Source of the DNA: Deltaproteobacteria bacterium
GTDB taxonomy: Bacteria > Desulfobacterota > Desulfomonilia > UBA1062
DNA: 15,593 bases
Assembly (NCBI GenBank): GCA_016934135.1
Contig: JAFGTK010000284.1
Span: forward strand, 1 to 15,593
Direction of reading: 5' to 3'
The translations under genes and the position numbers were made by a program. Positions 1 to 7,073 of this stretch are shown in pieces (the first letter of the stretch is position 1; every line of letters starts with the position of its first letter). Below the pieces are notes generated by a model. That model saw only the letters and a list, made by a program, of their open reading frames with translations. It was not told where the DNA came from and made no database searches.

Positions 1-455
1 GGCTCGGACAGAAGGATGATGGGGCCGGCATAGATACCATAGAGAAGGATACCGGAAACACCTGCCTGCAGAGCATTGAGCGGCAATATCGCGGTAAAGG
101 TTACCAGTACCATGATCGTGCCCACATAGTAAAAGGAATCATATCCCCCCATGTGGACACACAGCATGGAGATGGTAAAACCGGATACAACATAGGCAAT
201 GATTGCAAGGAGATATGCATATTCCCTTCCAATCTTGGTCAGATACACAAAATACGCAAGAAGAAGGAGACCGGAACATCCCAGACGGTATATCAGAAAC
301 AGCTTGAAGAATTCCCGGGAAACAACAAAGTCAAGGATGCTGAACAGAGGTATGAGGATAATCCCCACCAAAAGGATAAATAATACCCTCTGGTAGAACA
401 GATCCTTTGTCTCCTCATCATATCTCTTATGATATTCATCCGTAACAGAAAGCAT
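1..455 (-). CDS. Multi-TM membrane sensor N-terminus (partial, runs off left edge)
   Basis: Seen: an open minus-strand frame from ATG at 455 to the window edge, 151 codons with no stop. A charged, tyrosine-rich N-terminus of about 20 residues is followed by roughly five hydrophobic segments (about residues 24-44, 53-70, 76-98, 106-122 and 130-150). The fourth and fifth are joined by a stretch with GGYDSFYYVG. Family knowledge: this kind of N-terminal 5-8 TM module with an HxGG...YYxG pattern is common in front of histidine kinase, GGDEF or cyclase output domains in deltaproteobacteria. Inference: a membrane signal-transduction protein whose output domain lies outside the window. It lies 73 bases downstream of the radical SAM gene, so it may be the last gene of that transcript or have its own promoter (TATAAA at 491-496). 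No strong ribosome binding site is visible. The module identity is moderately certain and the output domain unknown. Confidence 0.6.
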   Translation of the reverse strand, partial: MLSVTDEYHKRYDEETKDLFYQRVLFILLVGIILIPLFSILDFVVSREFFKLFLIYRLGCSGLLLLAYFVYLTKIGREYAYLLAIIAYVVSGFTISMLCVHMGGYDSFYYVGTIMVLVTFTAILPLNALQAGVSGILLYGIYAGPIILLSE

Positions 456-490
456 ATGTAGTCATTCTATCGGCATTATGAAGCAAAATA

Positions 491-496
491 TTTATA
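491..496 (-). promoter_or_regulatory. Possible -10 box for the left-edge membrane gene
   Basis: On the minus strand TATAAA lies in an AT-rich gap (456-528), about 35 bases before the ATG at 455. No convincing -35 hexamer is found 16-18 bases upstream. No terminator hairpin is visible in the gap, so read-through from the radical SAM gene is equally possible. Confidence 0.2.
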
Positions 497-528
497 CTAA
501 GAATTGAGTGCTTAAGTAGGAAAAGCAT

Positions 529-1431
529 CTAAAGGAGCCTCGGTTCATCTCCAAATGGTTTCAATAACTCAAAATCAGGCACATAGGTATCACTCGCATC
601 CATATCCTGTGAAAATATTGTGGAAAAACCGAGTTCAAGGGCCCGCTCCAGCACAACCTCGTATTCATCCGCAGATAGCGGGCGTTTCATATCGCTGATG
701 TCTCCCGGATAAAAAGACGGATTGTACTGAGACATTATGCTTACAGGAATCTCGTTCGAGAGTCCTGCAAGAAATTCGAGTACTGCAAAGGGATTCGAGA
801 GCATGCCTGGAAGGACGAGGTGCCGTACAATCAGCCCCTTTACTCCCCTGCCATCCTGATCCGTACGCAAAGGTCCTGCGGATTCAAAGAGATATGTTAT
901 CGCCTGCCTTGCAATGTCCCAGTAATCAGGTGCATTGCTCAATATCCTGCCCATGGCATTGTCTCCGTATTTCAGATCCATAAGGTATATATCTGCATAG
1001 TCTTTCCAGAGTTTCAGCGTGGAGACAGTCTCATATCCGCTTGAATTGATTATTACCGGAAGGCTCAAGCCCAGATCATGCGCCTTGTCCAGAGAATCAA
1101 GGATCAAGGGCGTATAATGGGTCGGCGTTACCAGATTGATGTTCGAACAGCCCATTTCCTCCAGGCTTTTCATATGTGATGCAAGGTCCTTGGGCGAGAG
1201 GACATTCCCTGCTGCATGATGGCTTATCTGCATGTTCTGGCAATAGCTGCATTTAAGCGGACAGCAGGAAAAGAATATGGTCCCTGATCCGGCGCCCTTG
1301 ACAAACGGCGGTTCTTCACCCCGGTGTACGACTATGGAGCCTACAAGGAGATGATCATCCGCAGAGCAGAATCCTGATTCCTCAGACCTGTTGACACCGC
1401 ACGCTCTGGGACAGAGGGCACACCCCATCAC
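529..1431 (-). CDS. PflX-like radical SAM protein (COG1313 type)
   Basis: A 300-residue radical SAM protein. Seen: an N-terminal Cys motif with C4, C7, C11 and C22 (CALCPRACGVNR...GFC), then the radical SAM cluster motif C57-x3-C61-x2-C64 followed by QN, and a TIM-barrel-like body with MDLKYG and RHLVLPG. Family knowledge: this arrangement is that of COG1313/PflX proteins, homologues of pyruvate formate-lyase activating enzymes whose own substrate is generally unknown. S-adenosylmethionine is cleaved at the 4Fe-4S cluster to give a 5'-deoxyadenosyl radical. No glycyl-radical enzyme gene is visible in the window, so a PFL-activase role is not supported here. The start is GTG at 1431, overlapping the ligase stop as GTGA; ATG at 1428 (TGATG) is an equally coupled alternative. 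Either way its translation is tied to the acyl ligase upstream. Confidence 0.88.
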   Translation of the reverse strand: MMGCALCPRACGVNRSEESGFCSADDHLLVGSIVVHRGEEPPFVKGAGSGTIFFSCCPLKCSYCQNMQISHHAAGNVLSPKDLASHMKSLEEMGCSNINLVTPTHYTPLILDSLDKAHDLGLSLPVIINSSGYETVSTLKLWKDYADIYLMDLKYGDNAMGRILSNAPDYWDIARQAITYLFESAGPLRTDQDGRGVKGLIVRHLVLPGMLSNPFAVLEFLAGLSNEIPVSIMSQYNPSFYPGDISDMKRPLSADEYEVVLERALELGFSTIFSQDMDASDTYVPDFELLKPFGDEPRLL

Positions 1432-2912
1432 TGCTGTTTGTCCAGCTCCCCAATCAGGACTCGTCCATTCGAATCCCTCGGAATGCTTTCCACAAAGATG
1501 ACCTTCCTCGGGGTCTTGTACGATGCCAGCATCTTGCGTGCCTTCTTTTTCACTTCGTTTTCCGTAAGATCCGGGTCACCTACCACTACATATGCCTTTA
1601 TGATTGCCCCTCTCATGAGATCAGGGATACCGCTTACAGCAGAGTCTTTCACTCCCGGGATCGAATTCAGTACATTTATCACCTCCTGGCAGTAAACATT
1701 GAATCCCGATGTGATAATCATATCCTTTTTATATCCCGTGATATAGATATAGCCTTCCTCATCCATATAGCCGAGATCTCCCGTATAGAGCCACCCGTCT
1801 TTAAGGACCTCCTCGGTTTCCTTCGGTTTCTTATAGTAGCCCTTCATGATGTTCGGCCCCTTGAAGAGAATCTCTCCTGTCTCTCCTGCAGCAAGGGTAT
1901 TACCATCATCATCCACAACCTTTGCTTCCACACCGGGCACGCATGGGCCGATGGACTCCGGCTTGTTCTTCACATGAACATTGTTGGCCGCACATACAGG
2001 AGATGCCTCTGTAATCCCGTAGCCCTGCCTGATTTCTGTGTGAAAACGCTGTTTGAATTCATTGAAGATATCGATAGAAAGGGCAGATCCCCCTGCGATC
2101 AAAGCCTTGGTACGGGTATAATCAATATCCTGCATCTCGGGATGGTACAGCAGACCGTAGAAAAGGGTGGGGACCGCGCAGATTAAGGTTATTCCGCCCT
2201 GGGTAAGGGCATGGTGCAATTCCTTGAAATCGAGCTTTTTCATAAGGTAAGCCGTACCTCCCAGTCTGAGCATGGAAAGCAGATTCGCGCTTGCACTGAA
2301 AGAATGGAAGCATGGGATAAGGGTCAATGTAGTATCAGTATTATCTCCATTAAGGCATATCCGTACAAGATCGGAATTGTGATCCAGGTTTTTCTGGGTA
2401 AGCATGGCCCCCATGGGGAATCCGGTCAGGCCTGAGGAATAGATCATGACCGCTGTATCATCTTCGTCCATGTCTTCAATAATCCCCTCACCCTCTCCTG
2501 TCACCCACTGGGAAAAGTTCCCCTCTTCGCCTATTGTGATTACAATATCCTGGGGGTACTGATCCTGGATCTCCTGGTAGGTTCCGATATCGCCTTCTTC
2601 GATGATTATTGCTTTTGAATCCGAATCTATAAGAATATGGCCAAGTTCCCTTGAAGTAAAAGAAGGATTCACCGGAGTAACCACTGCCCCGATTCCGATA
2701 ATGCCCATATACGATATGACGAATTCGGGTATATTGGGAAGTACCAGGGTGATATGATCTCCTCTTTTTATCCCTGCCTTTCTCAGAGAAGTGCCAAGCG
2801 CACTGGTGAGGCTGTACAGCTCGGCAAAGGTGATCTCCTGGTCCTTATAACGGAGACATACCTTTTCAGGCATTTTCCGTGCATTATCAGGCAGCCAATT
2901 ATAAATATTCAT
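1428..2912 (-). CDS. AMP-dependent acyl-CoA synthetase-like protein, catalytic lysine missing
   Basis: A 494-residue member of the ANL (adenylate-forming) superfamily, of fatty-acyl/aryl-CoA ligase size. Seen: P-loop at 158-168 (YSSGLTGFPMG), YGITEASP at 298-305, YTGD at 376-379, hinge region GYKKDMIITSGFNVY at 393-407, and the C-terminal PRDSNGR at 478-484. Family knowledge: the enzymes activate a carboxylate with ATP and pass it to CoA. The P-loop usually reads SSGTTGxPKG, and the C-terminal motif ends in GK, whose lysine drives adenylation. Here the P-loop lysine is M167, the second Thr-equivalent is L162 and the A10 lysine is R484. The rest of the fold looks intact. So it is either a ligase with impaired or altered adenylation or a repurposed binding protein. 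An excellent ribosome binding site (AAAGGAGG) sits four bases before the ATG. The stop overlaps the radical SAM start. Confidence 0.9.
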   Translation of the reverse strand: MNIYNWLPDNARKMPEKVCLRYKDQEITFAELYSLTSALGTSLRKAGIKRGDHITLVLPNIPEFVISYMGIIGIGAVVTPVNPSFTSRELGHILIDSDSKAIIIEEGDIGTYQEIQDQYPQDIVITIGEEGNFSQWVTGEGEGIIEDMDEDDTAVMIYSSGLTGFPMGAMLTQKNLDHNSDLVRICLNGDNTDTTLTLIPCFHSFSASANLLSMLRLGGTAYLMKKLDFKELHHALTQGGITLICAVPTLFYGLLYHPEMQDIDYTRTKALIAGGSALSIDIFNEFKQRFHTEIRQGYGITEASPVCAANNVHVKNKPESIGPCVPGVEAKVVDDDGNTLAAGETGEILFKGPNIMKGYYKKPKETEEVLKDGWLYTGDLGYMDEEGYIYITGYKKDMIITSGFNVYCQEVINVLNSIPGVKDSAVSGIPDLMRGAIIKAYVVVGDPDLTENEVKKKARKMLASYKTPRKVIFVESIPRDSNGRVLIGELDKQQ

Positions 2913-3010
2913 TAAACCTCCTTTAAACAGAAGAGACCATATTTTTTCCCAAGGATATAATTCCTCATGATGAACAACGCAATCACAAACTCGTCATTTT
3001 TGCCATCCAT
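2912..3010 (-). CDS. Possible small ORF coupled to the acyl ligase (32 aa)
   Basis: In the 108-base gap between the NUDIX-eIF2B gene and the ligase, the minus strand has ATG at 3010 and a 32-codon frame (starting MDGKNDEF, ending CLKEV) whose TAA overlaps the ligase ATG as TAATG. The last codons of the frame contain the ligase ribosome binding site. A mildly hydrophobic middle (FVIALFIM) is followed by basic and aromatic residues. The ribosome binding site for the small ORF itself is weak. It may be a real small protein, a coupling or leader peptide, or chance; no family is recognised. Confidence 0.25.
   Translation of the reverse strand: MDGKNDEFVIALFIMRNYILGKKYGLFCLKEV
2917..2924 (-). promoter_or_regulatory. 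Strong ribosome binding site of the acyl ligase
   Basis: On the minus strand AAAGGAGG lies four bases upstream of the ATG at 2912, near-complete complementarity to the 16S anti-SD end. It fixes the ligase start and is much stronger than the sites of the other genes in the same run. Confidence 0.8.
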
Positions 3011-3020
3011 GCGGATTTTT

Positions 3021-4358
3021 CTACAGCAAGTGAAAACCTTTATGAGATATATCACGACTGAATGCCCCAAGGGAACTTGCAATCTTCTTGATCTGATACG
3101 GCTCTACAACATCCTTTTCAAGGATGATCCCTGAAATATACCGGGGTGCGGTCCTGTCAAAGTATACATTCCTTACAAGAATCCCGGCAGGTGCATCTTC
3201 CCACACCTCCTCAGAATCATGCTCTTCCAGTTCCACGGGTTCTTCATGAATACAGATCTTCCTCATTTCACCCAGATAATATACCTTTATCCCTGCTGCA
3301 TGAGCAGCCACTGCTATCTGCCTGGAGCCTGCCTTATTGATTACCGAACCATCCTGCTCTATGCTGTCAACGCCGAGCAGGACCGTATCCACACCCTGCA
3401 GTGCATGTGCAGCCAAAGCATCGGTGACAAGGATAACCCTGAGCCCTATCTCGGACGCGATCCGGGCTGTTCTTCTTCCTTCAAGGCATGGCCTTGATTC
3501 GGTAACAACAAGGGAACAGTCTTTTTCCTTCAGGATATTCAGGGCGGCATTAATGGAAGAACTGTATGAATGAACGAGCACAGCAGATCCTTCCTTAAGG
3601 ATATCGCGGATATGCCTGACTGCAAGTTCGGCAGATAAATCCATCTCCTTCCTGTGATTCTCTATGATCCGGGGAATCTTTTTCAGAGCAGCCTTGCTGT
3701 CAAGGGAACGCACCGAGCAGATATCTCTGAACAGCAGTTCAAGCGTTGTAGAAATAATAGCCATGGAAGGCCGTATCGTGCCCAATTGTTTACAGACAAA
3801 TTCGATATCATCAAGAATGGTCCTGGTGGAAGCGGCATTTGTAGTCTCACATACACCTTTGAGGAAATCCAGTGCACAAATGGCAATCTGACGGGCACCG
3901 CTGTCTCTGTCGTGTCTGATCTGATGCTGAAAATCGTTAACCTCTTTCTCCAGCGGCGATCTTGATACCGTTTCATAGACCTCCCAGAGACCGGGCACGG
4001 TATCCCTGTTCTGCATCTCCTCCGGCTCGATCCATTCCAGCTCGGTATTCTCCCAATCGAGCCTGATCATCTTTGGATCATGGATTTCACACAGAAATGG
4101 ATGCACACACCAGAGCTGTTCATCCCTGTCATCATGAATAACCAAGGGCTTAGCCTGCCGGACAAGGGTGTACTCGTAGGATGTAAGTGATGTTTCTTCC
4201 TGAAGCTCCACCATGAAATGCTCATTCGGGTCCCCTTCAAGATAACCGCTTATCCCTGACCAGCGACCTTTGTGGGTTCTGACGTTACTGCTTCTGCGTA
4301 CAAGGCAGACCTTGCCCTTATGGCAGAGAAATACTGTAACAACGCTTGTCTGTTTCAT
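3021..4358 (-). CDS. NUDIX domain fused to eIF2B/ribose-1,5-bisphosphate isomerase-like domain
   Basis: A 445-residue two-domain protein. Seen: residues 1 to about 135 resemble a NUDIX hydrolase with a modified Nudix box. The core around 50-58 (VELQEETSL) keeps the metal-binding glutamates E51, E54 and E55, but the usual Arg is V50 and the spacing before it is shorter. Residues about 150-440 match the eIF2B alpha/beta/delta fold shared with MtnA and ribose-1,5-bisphosphate isomerase: HSYSSS at 263-268, TESRP at 286-290, GVDSI with D331, then INKAGS. Family knowledge: the sugar-phosphate isomerases use a Cys in the motif corresponding to HSYS and an Asp in GxDxI. Here the Cys position is Ser, as in non-catalytic eIF2B-type proteins, while the Asp is kept. 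Inference: it binds or processes a nucleotide or sugar phosphate. The start is ATG, overlapping the previous stop as ATGA. Confidence 0.85.
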   Translation of the reverse strand: MKQTSVVTVFLCHKGKVCLVRRSSNVRTHKGRWSGISGYLEGDPNEHFMVELQEETSLTSYEYTLVRQAKPLVIHDDRDEQLWCVHPFLCEIHDPKMIRLDWENTELEWIEPEEMQNRDTVPGLWEVYETVSRSPLEKEVNDFQHQIRHDRDSGARQIAICALDFLKGVCETTNAASTRTILDDIEFVCKQLGTIRPSMAIISTTLELLFRDICSVRSLDSKAALKKIPRIIENHRKEMDLSAELAVRHIRDILKEGSAVLVHSYSSSINAALNILKEKDCSLVVTESRPCLEGRRTARIASEIGLRVILVTDALAAHALQGVDTVLLGVDSIEQDGSVINKAGSRQIAVAAHAAGIKVYYLGEMRKICIHEEPVELEEHDSEEVWEDAPAGILVRNVYFDRTAPRYISGIILEKDVVEPYQIKKIASSLGAFSRDISHKGFHLL

Positions 4359-4708
4359 TTGATCGTCTTTTCATTCAGGCTGAATTTGTAGCACTCGAAT
4401 GGTTCGTTGCTTCCTTCTTGAAAACGCCGATTTGTGGTGCAGTATACCTTCAGATCTTCATCATGGCGATGAACGCATACACTGCACAAAACCCGGTCAT
4501 CAAGGCTCAGGGGTTCACCCAGGTGATATTTTCTGTACTTGGGGCATGCAGCACATTCTTTCAGCGGTCTTTTTCTCCTGTCACACCACGAACATTTCTT
4601 ATCCCGGAAATCCATATCATCCGGTAACATACTGTCTGTTTCATGAAAGGGCAAGTCTTTAAAGCTCAATCCATGCATGTTTTTATTAAGGATTCTTCTC
4701 TGATTCAA
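4355..4708 (-). CDS. Small Cys-rich protein, likely metal-binding, unknown function
   Basis: A 117-residue protein of no family I recognise. Seen: three CxxC pairs, C39/C42 (KCSWC), C52/C55 (ECAAC) and C75/C78 (LCSVC), with single cysteines C90 and C106 and histidines H80 and H82. The first two pairs are separated by a basic stretch (DRRKRPLK). This points to zinc-ribbon-like binding or to Fe-S ligation; sequence alone cannot decide. There is no signal peptide or TM segment, so it is probably cytoplasmic. The start is TTG at 4708, overlapping the PBP stop as TTGA, with GGGGA a few bases upstream; ATG at codon 11 is an alternative and leaves all cysteines intact. It overlaps the NUDIX-eIF2B start by 4 bases, so all three genes appear translationally coupled. 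Confidence 0.75.
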   Translation of the reverse strand: MNQRRILNKNMHGLSFKDLPFHETDSMLPDDMDFRDKKCSWCDRRKRPLKECAACPKYRKYHLGEPLSLDDRVLCSVCVHRHDEDLKVYCTTNRRFQEGSNEPFECYKFSLNEKTIK

Positions 4709-6966
4709 TGATCCCCATCTTTGTCTTTGAAGATCGACCTGAAGAATTTCAGAACCTTGGGAACCCCGACATCTGAAACATCTGTGGGCTGGGTGCCTTT
4801 TATATATGGAACCTTCATGCTGTTACTGTTCCAGCGTCCCGCAAGCTTTCCATTGGAACGGTCAATGGAACAGAAGATAATATCATCAGGTACATTCCAG
4901 GTATCGGTCTTTGCAATACGCGCAAGGATCATCGAGGCAATGGGCATGGCACCTGATGCGCCGGTAAGTCCTATGGGCTTGAACTCATCATTGCCCAGCC
5001 ATACGGTAACGACAACATCAGGGGTGAATCCCACAAACCAGGAGTCTCTCAAGTCGTTGGTTGTCCCTGTTTTTCCGCAGATGCCGTCCGAGATTCCATA
5101 CATCTGGGCCGAGCGTGCCGTGCCAGAGGTTACAACCTCCATCAGTGCACTATTGATCAGGTATACAGCAGCAGGATCAAAGACCTGTTCTCCCCTGCCA
5201 TCAATGTCCTGCCGGAGTACGGTTCCATTCTCATTGACTATGGCCTTGATGCAGGATGGTCCTATACTGTATCCCTGGTTTGCAAATGCAGAGAAAAGCA
5301 TTGTAACCTCCAGGGGGGAGCAGTCCAGTGCCCCGAGAAAAAGCGATGGGTTCTCCTTGACAAAAATACCTGGCAGAATATCACGGATCTCTGCGGCAAT
5401 AGAGTGCAAACCAAGGTCCATCCCCATTCTCACTGTTGCCTGGTTATATGAATGGATAAGTGCATCCCTGATCATTATCCGGCCATGGCTGATCTTGTCG
5501 AAATTCTCGGGCTCCCACAATGTCCCGTCTTCCAGTGTTACAGTAATGGGGCTGTCATCGATAAAGCTGGACAGGGTATATCCCCTGCGCAGTGCGGTAT
5601 AATACAGTATGGGCTTGATGAGCGAGCCGATATGACGCCTGATCTGAGTACACCGGTTGAATTGCGAAGAGGCATAGTCCTTTCCGCCCACCATTGCCAG
5701 GATATCACCTGCCAGCGGGTCATTGATGATAACAGCACCTTCAATGCCGTCATCCTTGCTCTTCAACCCATGGGTCAACAGGGTTTGAGCTGTCTGCTGC
5801 ATATTCATGTCGAGAGTAGTGAAGATCCGATACCCTCCCTTTGCCAGCCGGGTAGCCGGATACTGATCCTGGATCCTCGCCAGTACATGGTCGATGAAAT
5901 AAGGGGCATGCTTCAGTGTAGGTTCAATAGGTATTACCCTGATCGGCTTGTTTCTGGCCTCTTCGAAGAGACCGGGCTCGATCATCCGGCTGTCCTTCAT
6001 GAGTTCGAGGACCGTATTGCGCCGGGCAAGTGCATCGGCAGGATACGCATAAGGAGAATACCTGTTAGGCGCCCTGATGATACCGGCCAGCAGGGCTGCT
6101 TCTGCGAGATCTATATCCGATATATCCTTGTCGAAAAACAGTCTCGCTGCACGGCCTAAACCATATATGCCGGAATATCCCCTCCGGCCCATATAGATCT
6201 CGTTGATATACATCTCAAGGATCTCGGGCTTTGAATACACGGCCTCCATGATAAAGGCCATCCACATCTCTTTGAACTTCCTCCCGAAGGTTCGCTTTTG
6301 AGTCAGGAAGAGGTTTTTAATGAGCTGCTGGGTAATGGTTGAGCCGCCTTCGGTAATACCTCCGGCTTTTATGTTGGCCAGTGCTGCCCGAATCAGGGAT
6401 CTGACATCCATTCCCCAATGCTCATAAAATCTCCTGTCTTCTGTGGAGATCAGAGCATCGAGAAGAAAGGCAGGGCACTCATCAAGGGTTACGATGGTAC
6501 GGTCTTCAAATTTCTCATCGAAGATCTCTGCAATACACTCGGGTTCGAGCACAACAGATTCAATATCTCTTGCCTCATCGATGCTGATTATGCGGGTTAT
6601 CTTTGATCCGCTTACATTTAGCCTGACCAGTGCGGCTTCGGCCTTTCTTGATGCATATTCAAAGGGATGAAGAAATATTGTAAGACCATGTTCATCCCAC
6701 TTATATTCTCCAGGGGCCAGAACATTTTGTGCATACCGATATCTCAGCCTTTCGAGTCTTCCATCAAGGCCGATACGCTCAGTATCCATGCCCGGCGTTA
6801 TGGTAAGCTCATGGCTGTAAATCCTTGAAGGGATATGCCATATGGTGCCTACGCCGATCTTCCTGATCTCCCTGTATGCATCGAGGATAGCGACTGCGCC
6901 CAGAAGAAGAATTGCCAGGCCAAGACATATCCCGATTCCTTTTAGATAACGGATAGGAATCTTCAC
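4705..6966 (-). CDS. mrcB: Bifunctional penicillin-binding protein 1b (GT51 transglycosylase plus transpeptidase)
   Basis: A 753-residue class A PBP that polymerises lipid II and cross-links the glycan strands in the periplasm. Seen: short cytoplasmic N-terminus, one TM anchor (about 8-29), a UB2H-like region (about 60-145), and a GT51 domain with catalytic E176 (TEDRRFYEHWG), E233 57 residues later, and GGSTITQQLIKN at 207-218. The transpeptidase has S448-x-x-K451, S506-Y-N508 and K632-T-G634. All catalytic motifs are present and the length is normal for PBP1b. E176 and E233 have the same separation as E233/E290 of E. coli PBP1b. The start is GTG at 6966; an in-frame TAG lies four codons upstream, so no earlier start is possible. 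No ribosome binding site precedes it, and a sigma70-type promoter places transcription almost at the GTG. It is the first gene of a tightly coupled run with the Cys-rich and NUDIX-eIF2B genes. Confidence 0.95.
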   Translation of the reverse strand: MKIPIRYLKGIGICLGLAILLLGAVAILDAYREIRKIGVGTIWHIPSRIYSHELTITPGMDTERIGLDGRLERLRYRYAQNVLAPGEYKWDEHGLTIFLHPFEYASRKAEAALVRLNVSGSKITRIISIDEARDIESVVLEPECIAEIFDEKFEDRTIVTLDECPAFLLDALISTEDRRFYEHWGMDVRSLIRAALANIKAGGITEGGSTITQQLIKNLFLTQKRTFGRKFKEMWMAFIMEAVYSKPEILEMYINEIYMGRRGYSGIYGLGRAARLFFDKDISDIDLAEAALLAGIIRAPNRYSPYAYPADALARRNTVLELMKDSRMIEPGLFEEARNKPIRVIPIEPTLKHAPYFIDHVLARIQDQYPATRLAKGGYRIFTTLDMNMQQTAQTLLTHGLKSKDDGIEGAVIINDPLAGDILAMVGGKDYASSQFNRCTQIRRHIGSLIKPILYYTALRRGYTLSSFIDDSPITVTLEDGTLWEPENFDKISHGRIMIRDALIHSYNQATVRMGMDLGLHSIAAEIRDILPGIFVKENPSLFLGALDCSPLEVTMLFSAFANQGYSIGPSCIKAIVNENGTVLRQDIDGRGEQVFDPAAVYLINSALMEVVTSGTARSAQMYGISDGICGKTGTTNDLRDSWFVGFTPDVVVTVWLGNDEFKPIGLTGASGAMPIASMILARIAKTDTWNVPDDIIFCSIDRSNGKLAGRWNSNSMKVPYIKGTQPTDVSDVGVPKVLKFFRSIFKDKDGDH

Positions 6967-6974
6967 AGGGACAG

Positions 6975-7004
6975 ACTATAGGCTGTTCATAAAAGAAGTG
7001 TCAA
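6975..7004 (-). promoter_or_regulatory. Sigma70-type promoter for PBP1b, probably leaderless
   Basis: On the minus strand TTGACA (6999-7004, perfect -35) is separated by 18 bases from TATAGT (6975-6980, 5 of 6 for -10). Transcription would begin near 6967-6969, at most about 3 bases before the GTG start at 6966. The expected lack of a leader agrees with the absence of a Shine-Dalgarno sequence. Confidence 0.6.
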
Positions 7005-7014
7005 TGTCCAAAAG

Positions 7015-7073
7015 TGCCTCTGTTGACTGATAGAGCCCGGGTTTGTGTATGCTCTGAGGCAAAAATATCAGTC
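7015..7073 (-). promoter_or_regulatory. Two mutually exclusive hairpins between PilZ and PBP genes
   Basis: A central stem AGAGC (7032-7036) with GCTCT (7051-7055) and a 14-base loop can be extended in two ways. Fold A uses a perfect 8-base repeat, GACTGATA (7025-7032) with TATCAGTC (7066-7073). Fold B uses TGCCTC (7015-7020) with GAGGCA (7056-7061). Each leaves about 10-11 bases bulged on one side. No U tract follows, so a simple terminator is unlikely. The repeat overlaps the PilZ stop codon and lies just upstream of the PBP promoter. Confidence 0.35.

Noticed and set aside
153..396. Two short plus-strand frames near the left edge
   Set aside because: They overlap the membrane protein frame on the minus strand, which has coherent TM segments and a start; the plus-strand products are low-complexity and charged.
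529..1431. Pyruvate formate-lyase activating enzyme
   Set aside because: The N-terminal Cys motif and length fit the PflX/COG1313 group, and there is no glycyl-radical enzyme in the window.
4721..5602. 293-codon plus-strand open frame
   Set aside because: It lies entirely antisense to the PBP1b transpeptidase region, whose motifs are intact. Its translation shows no recognisable domain.
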